Position numbers and translations under genes: made by a program
Assembly: GCF_965204935.1 (NCBI RefSeq)
Contig: NZ_CBDBFO010000002.1
Direction: 5' to 3' (one strand)
From: Hoeflea_A sp965204935
GTDB taxonomy: Bacteria; Pseudomonadota; Alphaproteobacteria; Rhizobiales; Rhizobiaceae
Length of the DNA stretch: 64,000 bases
In this document: positions 54,468 to 63,268 of the stretch, piece by piece
Layout: every line of letters starts with the position of its first letter
Numbering within the stretch: position 1 is the first letter of the stretch
Notes under the pieces: model-generated
What the model was told of the DNA's origin: nothing
Databases searched by the model: none
What the model saw: only the letters and a program-made list of their open reading frames with translations

Positions 54468-55697
54468 ATGAACATCGACAAAAACGCAATAACCATCGAT
54501 CTTGATCCACGCGATCCGGACTTTTTCAATGATCCGTACAGTGCCTATGAAGAGATCCGCTCCGTCTCTCCGAGCTTTTTCTGGAACGAATACGGCATGT
54601 GGTGCTTTACCGCATTCAGCGATGTCAACCGCCTGCTGCGCGACAAGCGGTTCGGCCGTCAGATCCTGCATGTGGCAACCCGCGAGGAACTGGGAATGGC
54701 GCCGCCGAAACCGCACCTTGCGGACTTCGATGGGGTCGAGGCGCACTCGTTGCTTGAACTGGAGCCCCCCGCCCACACACGGCTGAGGACTCTGGTCAAC
54801 CGTGCCTTCGTCTCCCGGCAGGTTGAAAAACTCCGCCCTGAGATTGCCGCCCACACCCATGCGACGATCGACAGCTTTGCTGCTGACGGTGAAGTCGAGC
54901 TCATCAAGGCATTTGCCGAACCGATCCCCGTTTCGGTTATCGCGCGCATGCTGGGAGTGCCGCAGGAACGCTGCGACGACCTGCTCGACTGGTCACACGC
55001 CATGGTGCGCATGTATATGTTCGAAGCCGATGAGGCGACCGAGCGCGCGGCAAACCAGGCGGCCCGCGAATTCGCCGACTGCCTGACGGAGTTGATCGCC
55101 GAGCGGCGGCGTGAACCATCCGACGACCTGCTCAGCCACATGATCACGTCTGAACGCGCAGGCGACCGGCTCTCCGACGCAGAACTGATTTCCACAAGTG
55201 TCCTGCTCCTCAATGCCGGTCATGAGGCAACCGTCCACCAGACCGGCAATGCGGCAAAGGCGATCCTTGAGAACGGGCTCGATCATCACGCGCTTTTCAA
55301 GGACGACGCGTCCACCACAGCGGCGATCGAGGAATTGCTTCGTTATGATGCGCCCTTGCACATGTTCACGCGCTACGCGCTGCAGGACATTTCGCTCGAG
55401 GGCGGCATCGAGATCAAAAAGGGGCAGGAGATCGGCCTGATGCTCGGCGCGGCAAACCGCGACCCGCAGCAATTCGAGAGCCCGGCTTCCATAATCCCCG
55501 GACGCCCCGACCAGGCAAATGTGACCTTCGGTGCCGGCATCCATTTCTGTATCGGCGCACCCTTGGCCCGTCTGGAAATGCAGATATCGCTGCCGATCCT
55601 TTTCGAACGCCTGCCGGGTCTGCGCCTAGCGAATGAGCCCCGTTATCGCGACGCCTACCATTTCCATGGCCTCGAGCGGCTCGACCTTGCCTGGTAG
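54468..55697 (+). CDS. Cytochrome P450
   Basis: 409-residue class I bacterial P450. The I-helix oxygen-binding motif is LLNAGHEATVHQ, with Glu-His in place of the common Glu-Thr. The K-helix ExxR is EELLR, and the heme loop FGAGIHFCIGAPLARLE has the ligand C361. No ferredoxin or ferredoxin reductase is adjacent, so it depends on partners elsewhere. The substrate is unknown. It diverges from clpP and converges on phnE with a 6-base gap. Confidence 0.92.
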   Translation: MNIDKNAITIDLDPRDPDFFNDPYSAYEEIRSVSPSFFWNEYGMWCFTAFSDVNRLLRDKRFGRQILHVATREELGMAPPKPHLADFDGVEAHSLLELEPPAHTRLRTLVNRAFVSRQVEKLRPEIAAHTHATIDSFAADGEVELIKAFAEPIPVSVIARMLGVPQERCDDLLDWSHAMVRMYMFEADEATERAANQAAREFADCLTELIAERRREPSDDLLSHMITSERAGDRLSDAELISTSVLLLNAGHEATVHQTGNAAKAILENGLDHHALFKDDASTTAAIEELLRYDAPLHMFTRYALQDISLEGGIEIKKGQEIGLMLGAANRDPQQFESPASIIPGRPDQANVTFGAGIHFCIGAPLARLEMQISLPILFERLPGLRLANEPRYRDAYHFHGLERLDLAW

Positions 55698-55703
55698 CCG
55701 ATC

Positions 55704-56498
55704 CTACTGGATCAGCGCGCGCAGCCGGTCGGTCACGAATTCCATGACAAGCACGATCACGAAGATCGCCAGGATGATGGCGGAGGCGTTCTGATACTGG
55801 AAAAGGTCAAAAGCGACCTTCAACTCCTGGCCGATACCGCCGGCGCCTACCAGTCCGAGAACAACGGAAGACCGCACCGCCATTTCCAGCGCAAACAGGC
55901 CCGTATTGATCATCGATGGCATTGCATCGGGTATCACGGCACTGCACAGGATCGAGAAGCGGCTGGCGCCATGCGCCGCCAGTGCCTCCTGGGATTGTTT
56001 GTCCGCATCCTCCATGGCTTCGGCAAAGAAGCGGCCGCAGAAGCCGATCGTGTCGACGATGATCGTCAGTGTGCCGGCCACCGCGCCAAGGCCGACGGCC
56101 GCGACGAAGAGCAGCGCCCAGACCAGATCGGGCACCGTCCTGAACAGCGACACCAACGCTTTGAACGCATAGCCGAAGACGCCGAGCGGTGTGACGCCCC
56201 GTGCGGCGAGCCAGGCGATCGGCAGGCTGATGATGAGACCGATTGCGGTTCCGACAAGCGCGATCTGAAAGGTCTCCAGGATGCGCCAGAAAACCCGTGT
56301 CAGAAACTCCGGCTCCGTGTTCGGCGGCATCATCCGGTCGACCAGGCTGGCCAGTCGCGGAAATCCGTCGGCAAGCCGCTGCACCGAAGGTGCAACGTCC
56401 CCGGCCGACACGATGATCAGCGCCGCAACGGCGACCGCGATCGTAAATCCGCCGGCCGAGATGTTGGACGTCCTTCTCGGCAATACGCGCTCAACCAT
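55704..56498 (-). CDS. phnE: Phosphonate ABC transporter permease PhnE
   Basis: 264-residue permease with about five or six membrane helices and the binding-protein-dependent transport motif (EAMEDADKQSQEALAAHGAS; the EAA-like loop). It forms the membrane channel for phosphonate uptake with PhnC and PhnD. Its start overlaps the phnC end by 8 bases. Only one permease gene is present. Confidence 0.92.
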   Translation of the reverse strand: MVERVLPRRTSNISAGGFTIAVAVAALIIVSAGDVAPSVQRLADGFPRLASLVDRMMPPNTEPEFLTRVFWRILETFQIALVGTAIGLIISLPIAWLAARGVTPLGVFGYAFKALVSLFRTVPDLVWALLFVAAVGLGAVAGTLTIIVDTIGFCGRFFAEAMEDADKQSQEALAAHGASRFSILCSAVIPDAMPSMINTGLFALEMAVRSSVVLGLVGAGGIGQELKVAFDLFQYQNASAIILAIFVIVLVMEFVTDRLRALIQ

Positions 56499-57246
56499 CG
56501 AACACCTCCGACAACATGGCCTCCGAGACGGAGGAGCTGGGGCGGTCGAAATGCACCCGGCCGTCTTTCAACGCGATCACCCGGTCTGAATAGGAGAGCG
56601 CATGTTCCATGTCGTGCGAGGTATAGAGCAACGTAATGCCCTGCTCGCTTGCAAGCCGGCTAAAGACAGTCATCACATCACGCCCGGCAGCCGGATCAAG
56701 GCTTGCCGCGGGTTCGTCCGCGATCATCAGGCGCGGACGGCGTATCAGCGCCCGGGCGATCGCCACACGCTGTTGCTGCCCGCCAGAAAGCGCATCTGCC
56801 CGCTCCAGCGCCTTCGCCTCGAGATTGACCGCCGAGAGCGCCTCCATGGCGCGGATGCGCCATTCCGCAGGCGCCATCATCTGGATCGCCGCCCGCCACG
56901 AACCCGGATAGCCGAGCATGCCGTGGGTGACGTTCGAGAGCACCGACAACTGCCTGACGAGGCCATGATGCTGAAAGACAAATCCGATCTGCAGTCGGAT
57001 GCGGCGGAGCTGTATCCTGCTGGGTGCGCCGCTGAAGGTCTCGCCGAGCGCAGACACGGTTCCGTCACTGCCCGGAACCAGGCCGATAAGGCATTTCAGT
57101 AGCGTCGACTTCCCGGTCCCGTTTGCGCCGATCAATGCGATCCGCTCGCGCGGACGGATATCGATATCGAGATCGCGGAGCACCGGAGTACCGGGGCTGT
57201 AGCTTTTGGAAAAACCGCTGGTGCGGATAATGCTGTCCTGTTCCAT
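56491..57246 (-). CDS. phnC: Phosphonate ABC transporter ATP-binding protein PhnC
   Basis: 251-residue ABC ATPase with Walker A GANGTGKST, signature LSGGQQQR and Walker B LMIADEP. The start at 57246 (MEQDSI) removes upstream residues that do not fit. It sits between phnD (75-base gap) and phnE (8-base overlap). Confidence 0.92.
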   Translation of the reverse strand: MEQDSIIRTSGFSKSYSPGTPVLRDLDIDIRPRERIALIGANGTGKSTLLKCLIGLVPGSDGTVSALGETFSGAPSRIQLRRIRLQIGFVFQHHGLVRQLSVLSNVTHGMLGYPGSWRAAIQMMAPAEWRIRAMEALSAVNLEAKALERADALSGGQQQRVAIARALIRRPRLMIADEPAASLDPAAGRDVMTVFSRLASEQGITLLYTSHDMEHALSYSDRVIALKDGRVHFDRPSSSVSEAMLSEVFDG

Positions 57247-57321
57247 GGGAACCACCGGTAACGGTATGAAAGTGGAGAGGACCGGGCCGGCCCTCTCCAA
57301 GGCTTCGTCTGCCAAGCTGGC

Positions 57322-58191
57322 TCAGTTGCCGATAAAGTTCGAGAAGGTGTCGACACCGATTGTCTTGTACATCGAGCGGACATAATCGTAGTCACTGTCC
57401 TTGACTTCGGTCAGGAAGAAGCCGCCGGAGTATTTCTGGTTGTCGTCGCCCTTCAGAACGGCGGCCATCAGTTCGTTACCGTTGTTAAGGAAGGCGCCGC
57501 GGATTTTCTCGACAACATCCGCCGGTACGTCCTTGCGCGCGACCAGAATGTCGTTCGGCAGATCGCGTCCACGCGCGACGACAGTGAAAGCCTGGTCGGG
57601 GAACGCGTCACGGATCTTGCGCAGATGTCCAAGGTTCATGCCGACACCGGCAACATCGCCGCGGATCAGCGCCTCGATTGCTACATTGCGGGAAATGATC
57701 TGCGGCTCGTAGTCCTTGCCATACTCAAGACCGAGATCGGCAAGCGATTGCGCAGGACCAAGGTGCTGAGAGGTCGAACCAACGGATCCGAACGTCACCG
57801 TCTTGCCCTTCAGGTCATCGGCCGCCTTGATCGGCCCGTCCGCCAGGACCACAATCTGGGCAAAATAGTCGGGCCGTTGCCAGGCAACGACGATCTCGGG
57901 ATCGGTGAGCTGCTTGATCACAACATACTCGGCAGGGCCGGTCAGGACGAAATCGACGTGTCCGGCGTTCATTGCCTCAACCGCGGCCGTCCGCGAGTTG
58001 ACCGGGAACAGTTCGATTTCAAGGCCGGCCGCCTTTTCAAGGGCACCTTCGAACGCACCGAACTCCTGCTGCAGGGCCTCAAGCCCTTCAACATCTGTAA
58101 CGGCAAACTTCACCGCTGAATCGGCCATGGCCGACGACGCCATCGCCACGGCGGCGAAGGTTGAAATTATCATTTTGCGAAGCATCTTCAT
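57322..58191 (-). CDS. phnD: Phosphonate ABC transporter substrate-binding protein PhnD
   Basis: 289-residue periplasmic binding protein of the PhnD type. A signal peptide (MKMLRKMIIS..., cleavage near SAMA-DS, about residue 23) is followed by a two-lobe domain (FAVTDVEGLEAL; FGSVGSTSQHLGPAQSL). It captures phosphonates. GGGGAG precedes the ATG. It is the first gene of phnDCE and starts 20 bases from the palindromic operator. Confidence 0.92.
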   Translation of the reverse strand: MKMLRKMIISTFAAVAMASSAMADSAVKFAVTDVEGLEALQQEFGAFEGALEKAAGLEIELFPVNSRTAAVEAMNAGHVDFVLTGPAEYVVIKQLTDPEIVVAWQRPDYFAQIVVLADGPIKAADDLKGKTVTFGSVGSTSQHLGPAQSLADLGLEYGKDYEPQIISRNVAIEALIRGDVAGVGMNLGHLRKIRDAFPDQAFTVVARGRDLPNDILVARKDVPADVVEKIRGAFLNNGNELMAAVLKGDDNQKYSGGFFLTEVKDSDYDYVRSMYKTIGVDTFSNFIGN

Positions 58192-58210
58192 CTCCCCACT
58201 TTTCGCCTAG

Positions 58211-58235
58211 CCTGTCTAGACAGGTGAGGTGTCAA
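58211..58235 (-). promoter_or_regulatory. Perfect palindromic operator with -35 element before phnD
   Basis: CCTGTCTAGACAGG (58211-58224) is a perfect 14-bp palindrome, as expected for a dimeric GntR/HutC regulator such as PhnF. It lies just downstream of TTGACA (58230-58235, minus strand), inside the promoter spacer, so bound repressor would block phnD transcription. The -10 is not clear. Confidence 0.65.
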
Positions 58236-58364
58236 TACGTTATGGACATGACGCGCATATGACAGAGATGCGGTGGATACGGTGGCTTGAACCAAAGGCG
58301 CACGGATTCCCGCTAACCGATCAGGTAATCCACAGCAACCCAGACGGCGGGGTAAATCCGTACA

Positions 58365-59165
58365 ATGTCCCTGGACGAAATTCAAAAGCCGGATGCGCAT
58401 GTTTCCAACGGTGCGGCTGATCCATCGCCATGGCTGACGATCTATCGGACGTTGCGATCCGAAATCCTCAGCGACAATCTGCCGAGCGGCAGCAGGTTGC
58501 CCAGCGAGAAACAGCTTTGCGACCGTTTTTCCGTCACCCGAATGACGGTGAGGCGCGCCTTGCAGGCGCTGCAGCAGGAGGGCATGCTGATTGCCCGCAA
58601 GGGTGTCGGTGTCTTTGTCAGGCGCACGCCGCCCTGCTACCAGATCACCGACGGCAATCGTTTCATCGACAACATCACCGCGGCAGGCGATACGGTCGGC
58701 ACGCAGACGCTGTCGATATCCCGCGAACGCGCGCTGGCGGAACCGGCCGAAGCCCTGAAAGTGCCCCGAAGCACGCGGGTCATCGTTATTACGCGCCTGA
58801 GGCTGATCAACAACGAGCCGACTTTCCTGAACTGCAAACAGCTGCCGGCGGCGCTGTTTCCGGAGTTTGATGCCGTATATGCAAGGCGCCAGTCGGTGGA
58901 CGACGTGTACCGGCATCACGGCATCGACACCCACCGGCGCGAGGAAACAAGGATCACCAGCGGCTTTGCAACAGAGGAAGAGGCTGCCGTGCTCGGACTG
59001 GCGGTGGGTGCGCCACTGCTGCGCAGCCGCTCGGTCAATGAGGATGAAACGGGTAACCGAATTGAGTACAGCAACGGCTGCTGGCCGCTGACGGCGGTCG
59101 AGTTTGTATTTCCCAGTCCCTCGGAAAATTACCATCACACAAAGCGCGGCGGTGTCCACGGATGA
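58365..59165 (+). CDS. phnF: GntR/HutC-family regulator PhnF
   Basis: 266-residue regulator: an N-terminal winged helix (residues about 22-85, LPSEKQLCDRFSVTRMTVRRAL) and a C-terminal UTRA ligand domain. Placement beside phnM and phnD and the PhnF-type layout indicate repression of phosphonate genes, probably relieved by a phosphonate or phosphate metabolite. The stop overlaps the phnM start by four bases (ATGA). Confidence 0.88.
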   Translation: MSLDEIQKPDAHVSNGAADPSPWLTIYRTLRSEILSDNLPSGSRLPSEKQLCDRFSVTRMTVRRALQALQQEGMLIARKGVGVFVRRTPPCYQITDGNRFIDNITAAGDTVGTQTLSISRERALAEPAEALKVPRSTRVIVITRLRLINNEPTFLNCKQLPAALFPEFDAVYARRQSVDDVYRHHGIDTHRREETRITSGFATEEEAAVLGLAVGAPLLRSRSVNEDETGNRIEYSNGCWPLTAVEFVFPSPSENYHHTKRGGVHG

Positions 59166-60292
59166 GCGATATCTCGATTGTCAACGGCCGGGTGCTGCTG
59201 CAGGACGGCCTTGCAGAAGTGCCGGTCCGGATCTCCGACGGTGTTGTCGCGGGCTTCGACGACACGGCGGGAGATGTCGTCGACGCCGGCGGCGCCATTG
59301 TCCTGCCCGGCATCGTCGATATCCATGGCGATGCTTTCGAGCGCAATCTGATGCCGCGGCCCAAGGTTCACTTCCCGCCCGATATCGGGCTTCATGAAAC
59401 CGATCGCCAACTCGTCTCCAACGGCATCACAACCGCCTACCACGGGCTGACCGTTTCCTGGGAGCCGGGCCTGCGCAGCTTCGACCACACCCGAGAGATG
59501 TGCGAGGCGATCACACGCAACAGGCACAAACTTGCGTGCGACACGCTCGTTCATCTGCGGTGGGAGACCTTTGCGCTTGATGAGGCGGAAGGTGTGCTGC
59601 AAATCCTGGAGGAGCAGCCAAACGCCATTCTCGCCTTCAACGACCACACGACCAAATCGGCACTCGGCAGGGAAAAGCCGCATAAATTCGCGCAGATGGC
59701 GGAACGTTGCGGAAAGTCGCAGGAAGAATTCCGAACGCTTCTGGAGGGTGTCTGGTCGCGGCGCGACGATGTCGAACCGATGATCGCCCGTTTGGCGCGC
59801 CGCGGCCGCGATGCCGGTGCCATCCTGCTTGCCCATGACGAGGCGAGTGTCGAGCAGCGGCAGTGGTTCCGCAATCTCGGCGCCGTGGCCAGCGAATTCC
59901 CCCTCACCCGGGAAACCGCGGCGGATGCGCGCGCCAATGACGAACACGTCGTGCTGGGCGCGCCGAACGTCGTTCGCGGCGGTAGCCACAATGGCGCCCT
60001 GGATGCGACCGGCGCAATTTCGGAAGGCCTGTGTTCCGTGCTGGCCACCGACTACTACTACCCCGCACCGCTTCTTGCTGCCTTCATGTTGGCACGCAAT
60101 GGTAACGGCGATCTCGCGGGGACATGGCCGCTTGTTTCAAATAACCCTGCCGAAGTTGCCGGACTGTCGGATCGCGGAACGATAGCCCCCGGAAAGCGGG
60201 CAGACATCATACTTGTCGATGAGAACAATGCACATCACCCGACCGTGACCACCACCTTCGTCGCCGGCAGGAAGGTTTACGACAGAAGCTGA
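59162..60292 (+). CDS. phnM: Alpha-D-ribose 1-methylphosphonate 5-triphosphate diphosphatase PhnM
   Basis: 376-residue amidohydrolase-fold enzyme of the C-P lyase pathway. The PhnM metal site appears as GIVDIHGDAFERN near residue 50-62, with later AYHGLTVSWE and LATDYYYPA. It removes pyrophosphate from ribose-1-alkylphosphonate-5-triphosphate. Its neighbours phnG to phnL are absent here. It is coupled to phnF. Confidence 0.92.
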   Translation: MSDISIVNGRVLLQDGLAEVPVRISDGVVAGFDDTAGDVVDAGGAIVLPGIVDIHGDAFERNLMPRPKVHFPPDIGLHETDRQLVSNGITTAYHGLTVSWEPGLRSFDHTREMCEAITRNRHKLACDTLVHLRWETFALDEAEGVLQILEEQPNAILAFNDHTTKSALGREKPHKFAQMAERCGKSQEEFRTLLEGVWSRRDDVEPMIARLARRGRDAGAILLAHDEASVEQRQWFRNLGAVASEFPLTRETAADARANDEHVVLGAPNVVRGGSHNGALDATGAISEGLCSVLATDYYYPAPLLAAFMLARNGNGDLAGTWPLVSNNPAEVAGLSDRGTIAPGKRADIILVDENNAHHPTVTTTFVAGRKVYDRS

Positions 60293-60302
60293 TGCTTCGG
60301 GA

Positions 60303-60884
60303 TCAACCGCTCTTTTCGACATCCTCGATGAGTCTGTAATCGGTCGGCGGATCGGCGCAGACGGTCGGCCCGCACTCGATCAGCGTCGAAAACGCATTTC
60401 CTGCGGTCAACAACAGCATCAGGAAAAAAGCGAAAAGCGCCAGCTTGTGGCCGCCGAACTTCTCGTGGCCGGGTTCGTCCTTCAGGCCTTTGTACTGCCC
60501 CTCGAACAGCAGCATCACGGCCGTGCCGACAAGGACGAGGAAGAAGCATATGCCCGCCCATGTGTAGTAATGCAGCCCCATCACCGGCGATCCGTAGGCG
60601 CCGGTACCGGGCACGATATGCAACAGGATTTGCCGGACAGACACGGAACCGCCATAGAGCGCACCGATCAGCATGATCCCGTAGTGATGCGGCTTTGCGC
60701 CGTATATCAGGTTGAGGCTCAGCCCGAAGCCGACCATGACGAGCCCGACACGCTGCAGCAGGCAAAGCGGACAGGGTAGCTCGTCGAGCGCAAACTGGAA
60801 GACATAGGCGGCAATCAGCACGCCGCAGATGACCAGCAGCCCGATTGCGTTGAGTGTTCTTGACGGATGCGGCGCGACGATCAT
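60303..60884 (-). CDS. DsbB-like disulfide bond formation protein, atypical cysteine layout
   Basis: 193-residue membrane protein. It has the DsbB motif CPLCLLQR (C38, C41) after the first helix, but no cysteine pair in the second periplasmic loop (residues 88-106). Instead C171 and C176 (ECGPTVC) lie in the C-terminal tail after a fifth predicted helix (about 147-167), which by topology should be periplasmic. It should pass electrons from a DsbA-like partner to quinone. It follows the DUF5993 gene by 10 bases and is convergent with phnM. Confidence 0.82.
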   Translation of the reverse strand: MIVAPHPSRTLNAIGLLVICGVLIAAYVFQFALDELPCPLCLLQRVGLVMVGFGLSLNLIYGAKPHHYGIMLIGALYGGSVSVRQILLHIVPGTGAYGSPVMGLHYYTWAGICFFLVLVGTAVMLLFEGQYKGLKDEPGHEKFGGHKLALFAFFLMLLLTAGNAFSTLIECGPTVCADPPTDYRLIEDVEKSG

Positions 60885-60894
60885 GTGCCGGCCA

Positions 60895-61050
60895 TCACAG
60901 GATGATCTTGAGTGGCGTTGTGGCGTGATAGTCGAGCCAGTAGATGCTCAACACCAGTGTTACCGCAAAGAGCAGGTAGGACAACCGCCAGTGGTCCATC
61001 CAGGCGAGAATCATGGCAATCGCCAGCAAAGCGAACATAAGGGCTATCAT
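60895..61050 (-). CDS. DUF5993-like small membrane protein
   Basis: 51 residues, starting ATG 61050 with GGGAGG a few bases upstream. Two hydrophobic helices (about 2-17 and 24-39) flank MDHWRLS, and the end is WLDYHATTPLKIIL. This fits the DUF5993 family, which is often found beside DsbB-like proteins in rhizobia; I infer they work as a pair. The gap to the dsbB-like start is 10 bases. Confidence 0.72.
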   Translation of the reverse strand: MIALMFALLAIAMILAWMDHWRLSYLLFAVTLVLSIYWLDYHATTPLKIIL

Positions 61051-61125
61051 CGCCGGAACCTCCCTGCGCGAATCGAACTAACCGATGATAGCAAATGCGG
61101 CAGGGTGCAAGAACCGGAGATTGTA

Positions 61126-61146
61126 CCGGCCGCAGGGCGCGGCCGG
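61126..61146 (-). terminator. GC-rich hairpin after metY
   Basis: Perfect 8-bp stem CCGGCCGC/GCGGCCGG with a 5-base loop, located just after the metY stop and before the DUF5993 gene. No T-run follows on the minus strand, so it may be a pause or partial terminator. Confidence 0.4.
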
Positions 61147-61172
61147 CGACGTATCTTCAGGGATCACGCGGC

Positions 61173-62456
61173 TCAGGCCTTGTCGAGCGCCTGGCTGATA
61201 TCGCCGATGATGTCCGTTACATCCTCGATCCCGATCGAAAGCCGCACGACATCCGGTCCCGCGCCCGCATCGATCTGCTGTTCGGGGGAAAGCTGCCGGT
61301 GCGTCGTCGACGCCGGATGAATGACAAGCGAGCGCGTGTCGCCGATATTGGCAAGGTGCGAGACGATCTCAAGCGCTTCGACGAACTTGACTCCGGCCTC
61401 ATAACCGCCTTTCAGCCCGAAGGTGAATACGGCTCCGGCCCCTTTCGGCGAGTAGGCTTTCATCATTGCATGGTTTTCATCGTCCTCAAGACCGGCATAG
61501 GAAACCCAGGCGACCTTGTCGTGTTTCTTCAGCCATCCGGCAACTTCCAGCGCATTGTCGCAATGGCGCTGCATGCGCAGCGGCAAGGTCTCTACGCCCG
61601 TAAGGAACAAGAATGCGTTGAACGGCGAGATCGCCGGGCCGAAATCGCGCAAACCAAGCACGCGGCAAGCGATGGCGAAGGCAAAGTTGCCGAAGGTCTC
61701 GTGCAGAACGAGCCCGCCATATTCGGGGCGCGGTTCGGAAAGCATCGGATAATTGCCAGACGCCGACCAGTCGAAAGTGCCGCCGTCCACGATGATGCCG
61801 CCCATGGAGTTGCCATGGCCGCCGATAAATTTCGTCAGCGAATGCACGACGACATCGGCGCCGTGCTCGATCGGACGCACCAGGTATGGGCTGGCCATCG
61901 TGTTGTCGACGATAAGCGGGATGCCGTGCTTGTGCGCGACTTCCGCGAAGGCCTTGATATCGACAAACTTGCCGCCGGGATTTGCGAGGCTTTCGATGAA
62001 GATCGCGCGGGTACGGTCGTCGATCTGGTCCTCGATGGCGCCCATATTGTCCGGGTCGCACCAGCGCACGTGCCAGTCGAAACTCTTGAAGGCATGGCCA
62101 AACTGGTTGATTGAACCGCCATAGAGTTTGTTGGCGGCAATGAAGTTGTCACCGGGCTGCATGATTGTGTGAAACACAAGCAGCTGGGCGCCGTGACCGG
62201 ATGCCGTCGCCAGGGCGGCAGTTCCGCCCTCGAGGGCCGCGACGCGTTCTTCCAGAACCGCCTGCGTGGGATTCATGATCCAGGTGTAGATATTGCCGAA
62301 CGCCTTGAGCCCGAACAGCGAGGCCGCATGATCCGTGTCCTCAAAGACGAAACTTGTGGTCTGGTAGATCGGCGTGGCGCGCGCGCCCGTGGTCGGATCC
62401 GGCTGGGCGCCGGCATGGATGGCCAGAGTACTGAAGCCCGGTTCGCTGTTCGACAT
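61173..62456 (-). CDS. metY: O-acetylhomoserine aminocarboxypropyltransferase/sulfhydrylase MetY
   Basis: 427-residue PLP enzyme of the Cys/Met metabolism family, with PLP-lysine K209 in HSLTKFIGGHG and the opening FSTLAIHAGAQPDPTTGA. It makes homocysteine from O-acetylhomoserine and sulfide. Residues GIPLIVDNTMASPYL are the PLP-binding core. The start at 62456 fits the family; an upstream in-frame ATG at 62492 adds 12 residues. It follows the CoA-binding protein by 104 bases. Confidence 0.92.
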   Translation of the reverse strand: MSNSEPGFSTLAIHAGAQPDPTTGARATPIYQTTSFVFEDTDHAASLFGLKAFGNIYTWIMNPTQAVLEERVAALEGGTAALATASGHGAQLLVFHTIMQPGDNFIAANKLYGGSINQFGHAFKSFDWHVRWCDPDNMGAIEDQIDDRTRAIFIESLANPGGKFVDIKAFAEVAHKHGIPLIVDNTMASPYLVRPIEHGADVVVHSLTKFIGGHGNSMGGIIVDGGTFDWSASGNYPMLSEPRPEYGGLVLHETFGNFAFAIACRVLGLRDFGPAISPFNAFLFLTGVETLPLRMQRHCDNALEVAGWLKKHDKVAWVSYAGLEDDENHAMMKAYSPKGAGAVFTFGLKGGYEAGVKFVEALEIVSHLANIGDTRSLVIHPASTTHRQLSPEQQIDAGAGPDVVRLSIGIEDVTDIIGDISQALDKA

Positions 62457-62560
62457 GGAAAAAAACCTTCTGAGACTGATGTGCGAAAGCACGTTTATCC
62501 GCAGGATGGCCTCGACGTCAAAGGTGTTTTGAAATGCGAACCCCGGTCCGGGGTGTCAGT

Positions 62561-63088
62561 TCACTGCGGGCGGGCACGGATCCCGAGCGCCTGATAGCCG
62601 CGCTGCGCAACCGGCTTTTTCGACGAGATGATACGGCTGTTGACGCCGTTCCAACCGATTTCGCCGGAATGGCGCCCATATTCGATCTTCGGGCAGCGGT
62701 TCATGACGACCTTCAGGCCGGCCGCCTCGGCTTTCGCGGCTGCGTCGTCATTCCGGACTGTCAGCTGCGCCCAAAGCACCGCTGGTCTTGGCTCCATTGC
62801 GAGGACTTCATCGACAATCGATGGCAATGCCTCCGAGCCGCGAAACACTTCGACCATGTCGACCGGTTCGGGGATATCCGCCAGACGGGCGTAGACCTTT
62901 TGTCCGAGGATTTGCTTGCCGGCCTGTCCGGGATTGACCGGGATGACCTCATATCCCTTAGCAAGCAGATACTTCATGGCAATGTAGCTGGGCCGCACAT
63001 CCTTTGCCGAGGCACCGACCATCGCAATCGATTTGACCGAATGCAGGATATTGGCAATATAGCTGTCGGGGTAACTGTCGTGGTTCAT
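62561..63088 (-). CDS. CoA-binding domain protein (YccU-like)
   Basis: 175-residue single-domain CoA-binding protein (Rossmann-like; IAMVGASAKDVRPSY, VIPVNPG, VVMNRCPKIEY). The role in the cell is not established. Placement ahead of metY suggests cotranscription, as often seen in rhizobia. Confidence 0.85.
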   Translation of the reverse strand: MNHDSYPDSYIANILHSVKSIAMVGASAKDVRPSYIAMKYLLAKGYEVIPVNPGQAGKQILGQKVYARLADIPEPVDMVEVFRGSEALPSIVDEVLAMEPRPAVLWAQLTVRNDDAAAKAEAAGLKVVMNRCPKIEYGRHSGEIGWNGVNSRIISSKKPVAQRGYQALGIRARPQ

Positions 63089-63268
63089 GGAAATCTCATT
63101 GAATTGTCAGCTCGATTGCGTACCAGGATCTTGAACGGTCAAAGGACTGCGCACGAAAGTGTGGCGGTCCGATTGGACGTCACAGCCTTGATTTTCGGAC
63201 AGCGGCGGCACGATAAAGTTCCCCAGCCGGACTGCCAAGTGGCAAAACAGCACATGAGGAGATAGGGA

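Noticed and set aside
62457..62560. SAM riboswitch ahead of metY
   Set aside because: A SAM-II riboswitch is common before methionine genes in alphaproteobacteria, so I looked for it. Only a short GTGC/GCAC hairpin is seen, without the SAM-II pseudoknot consensus.
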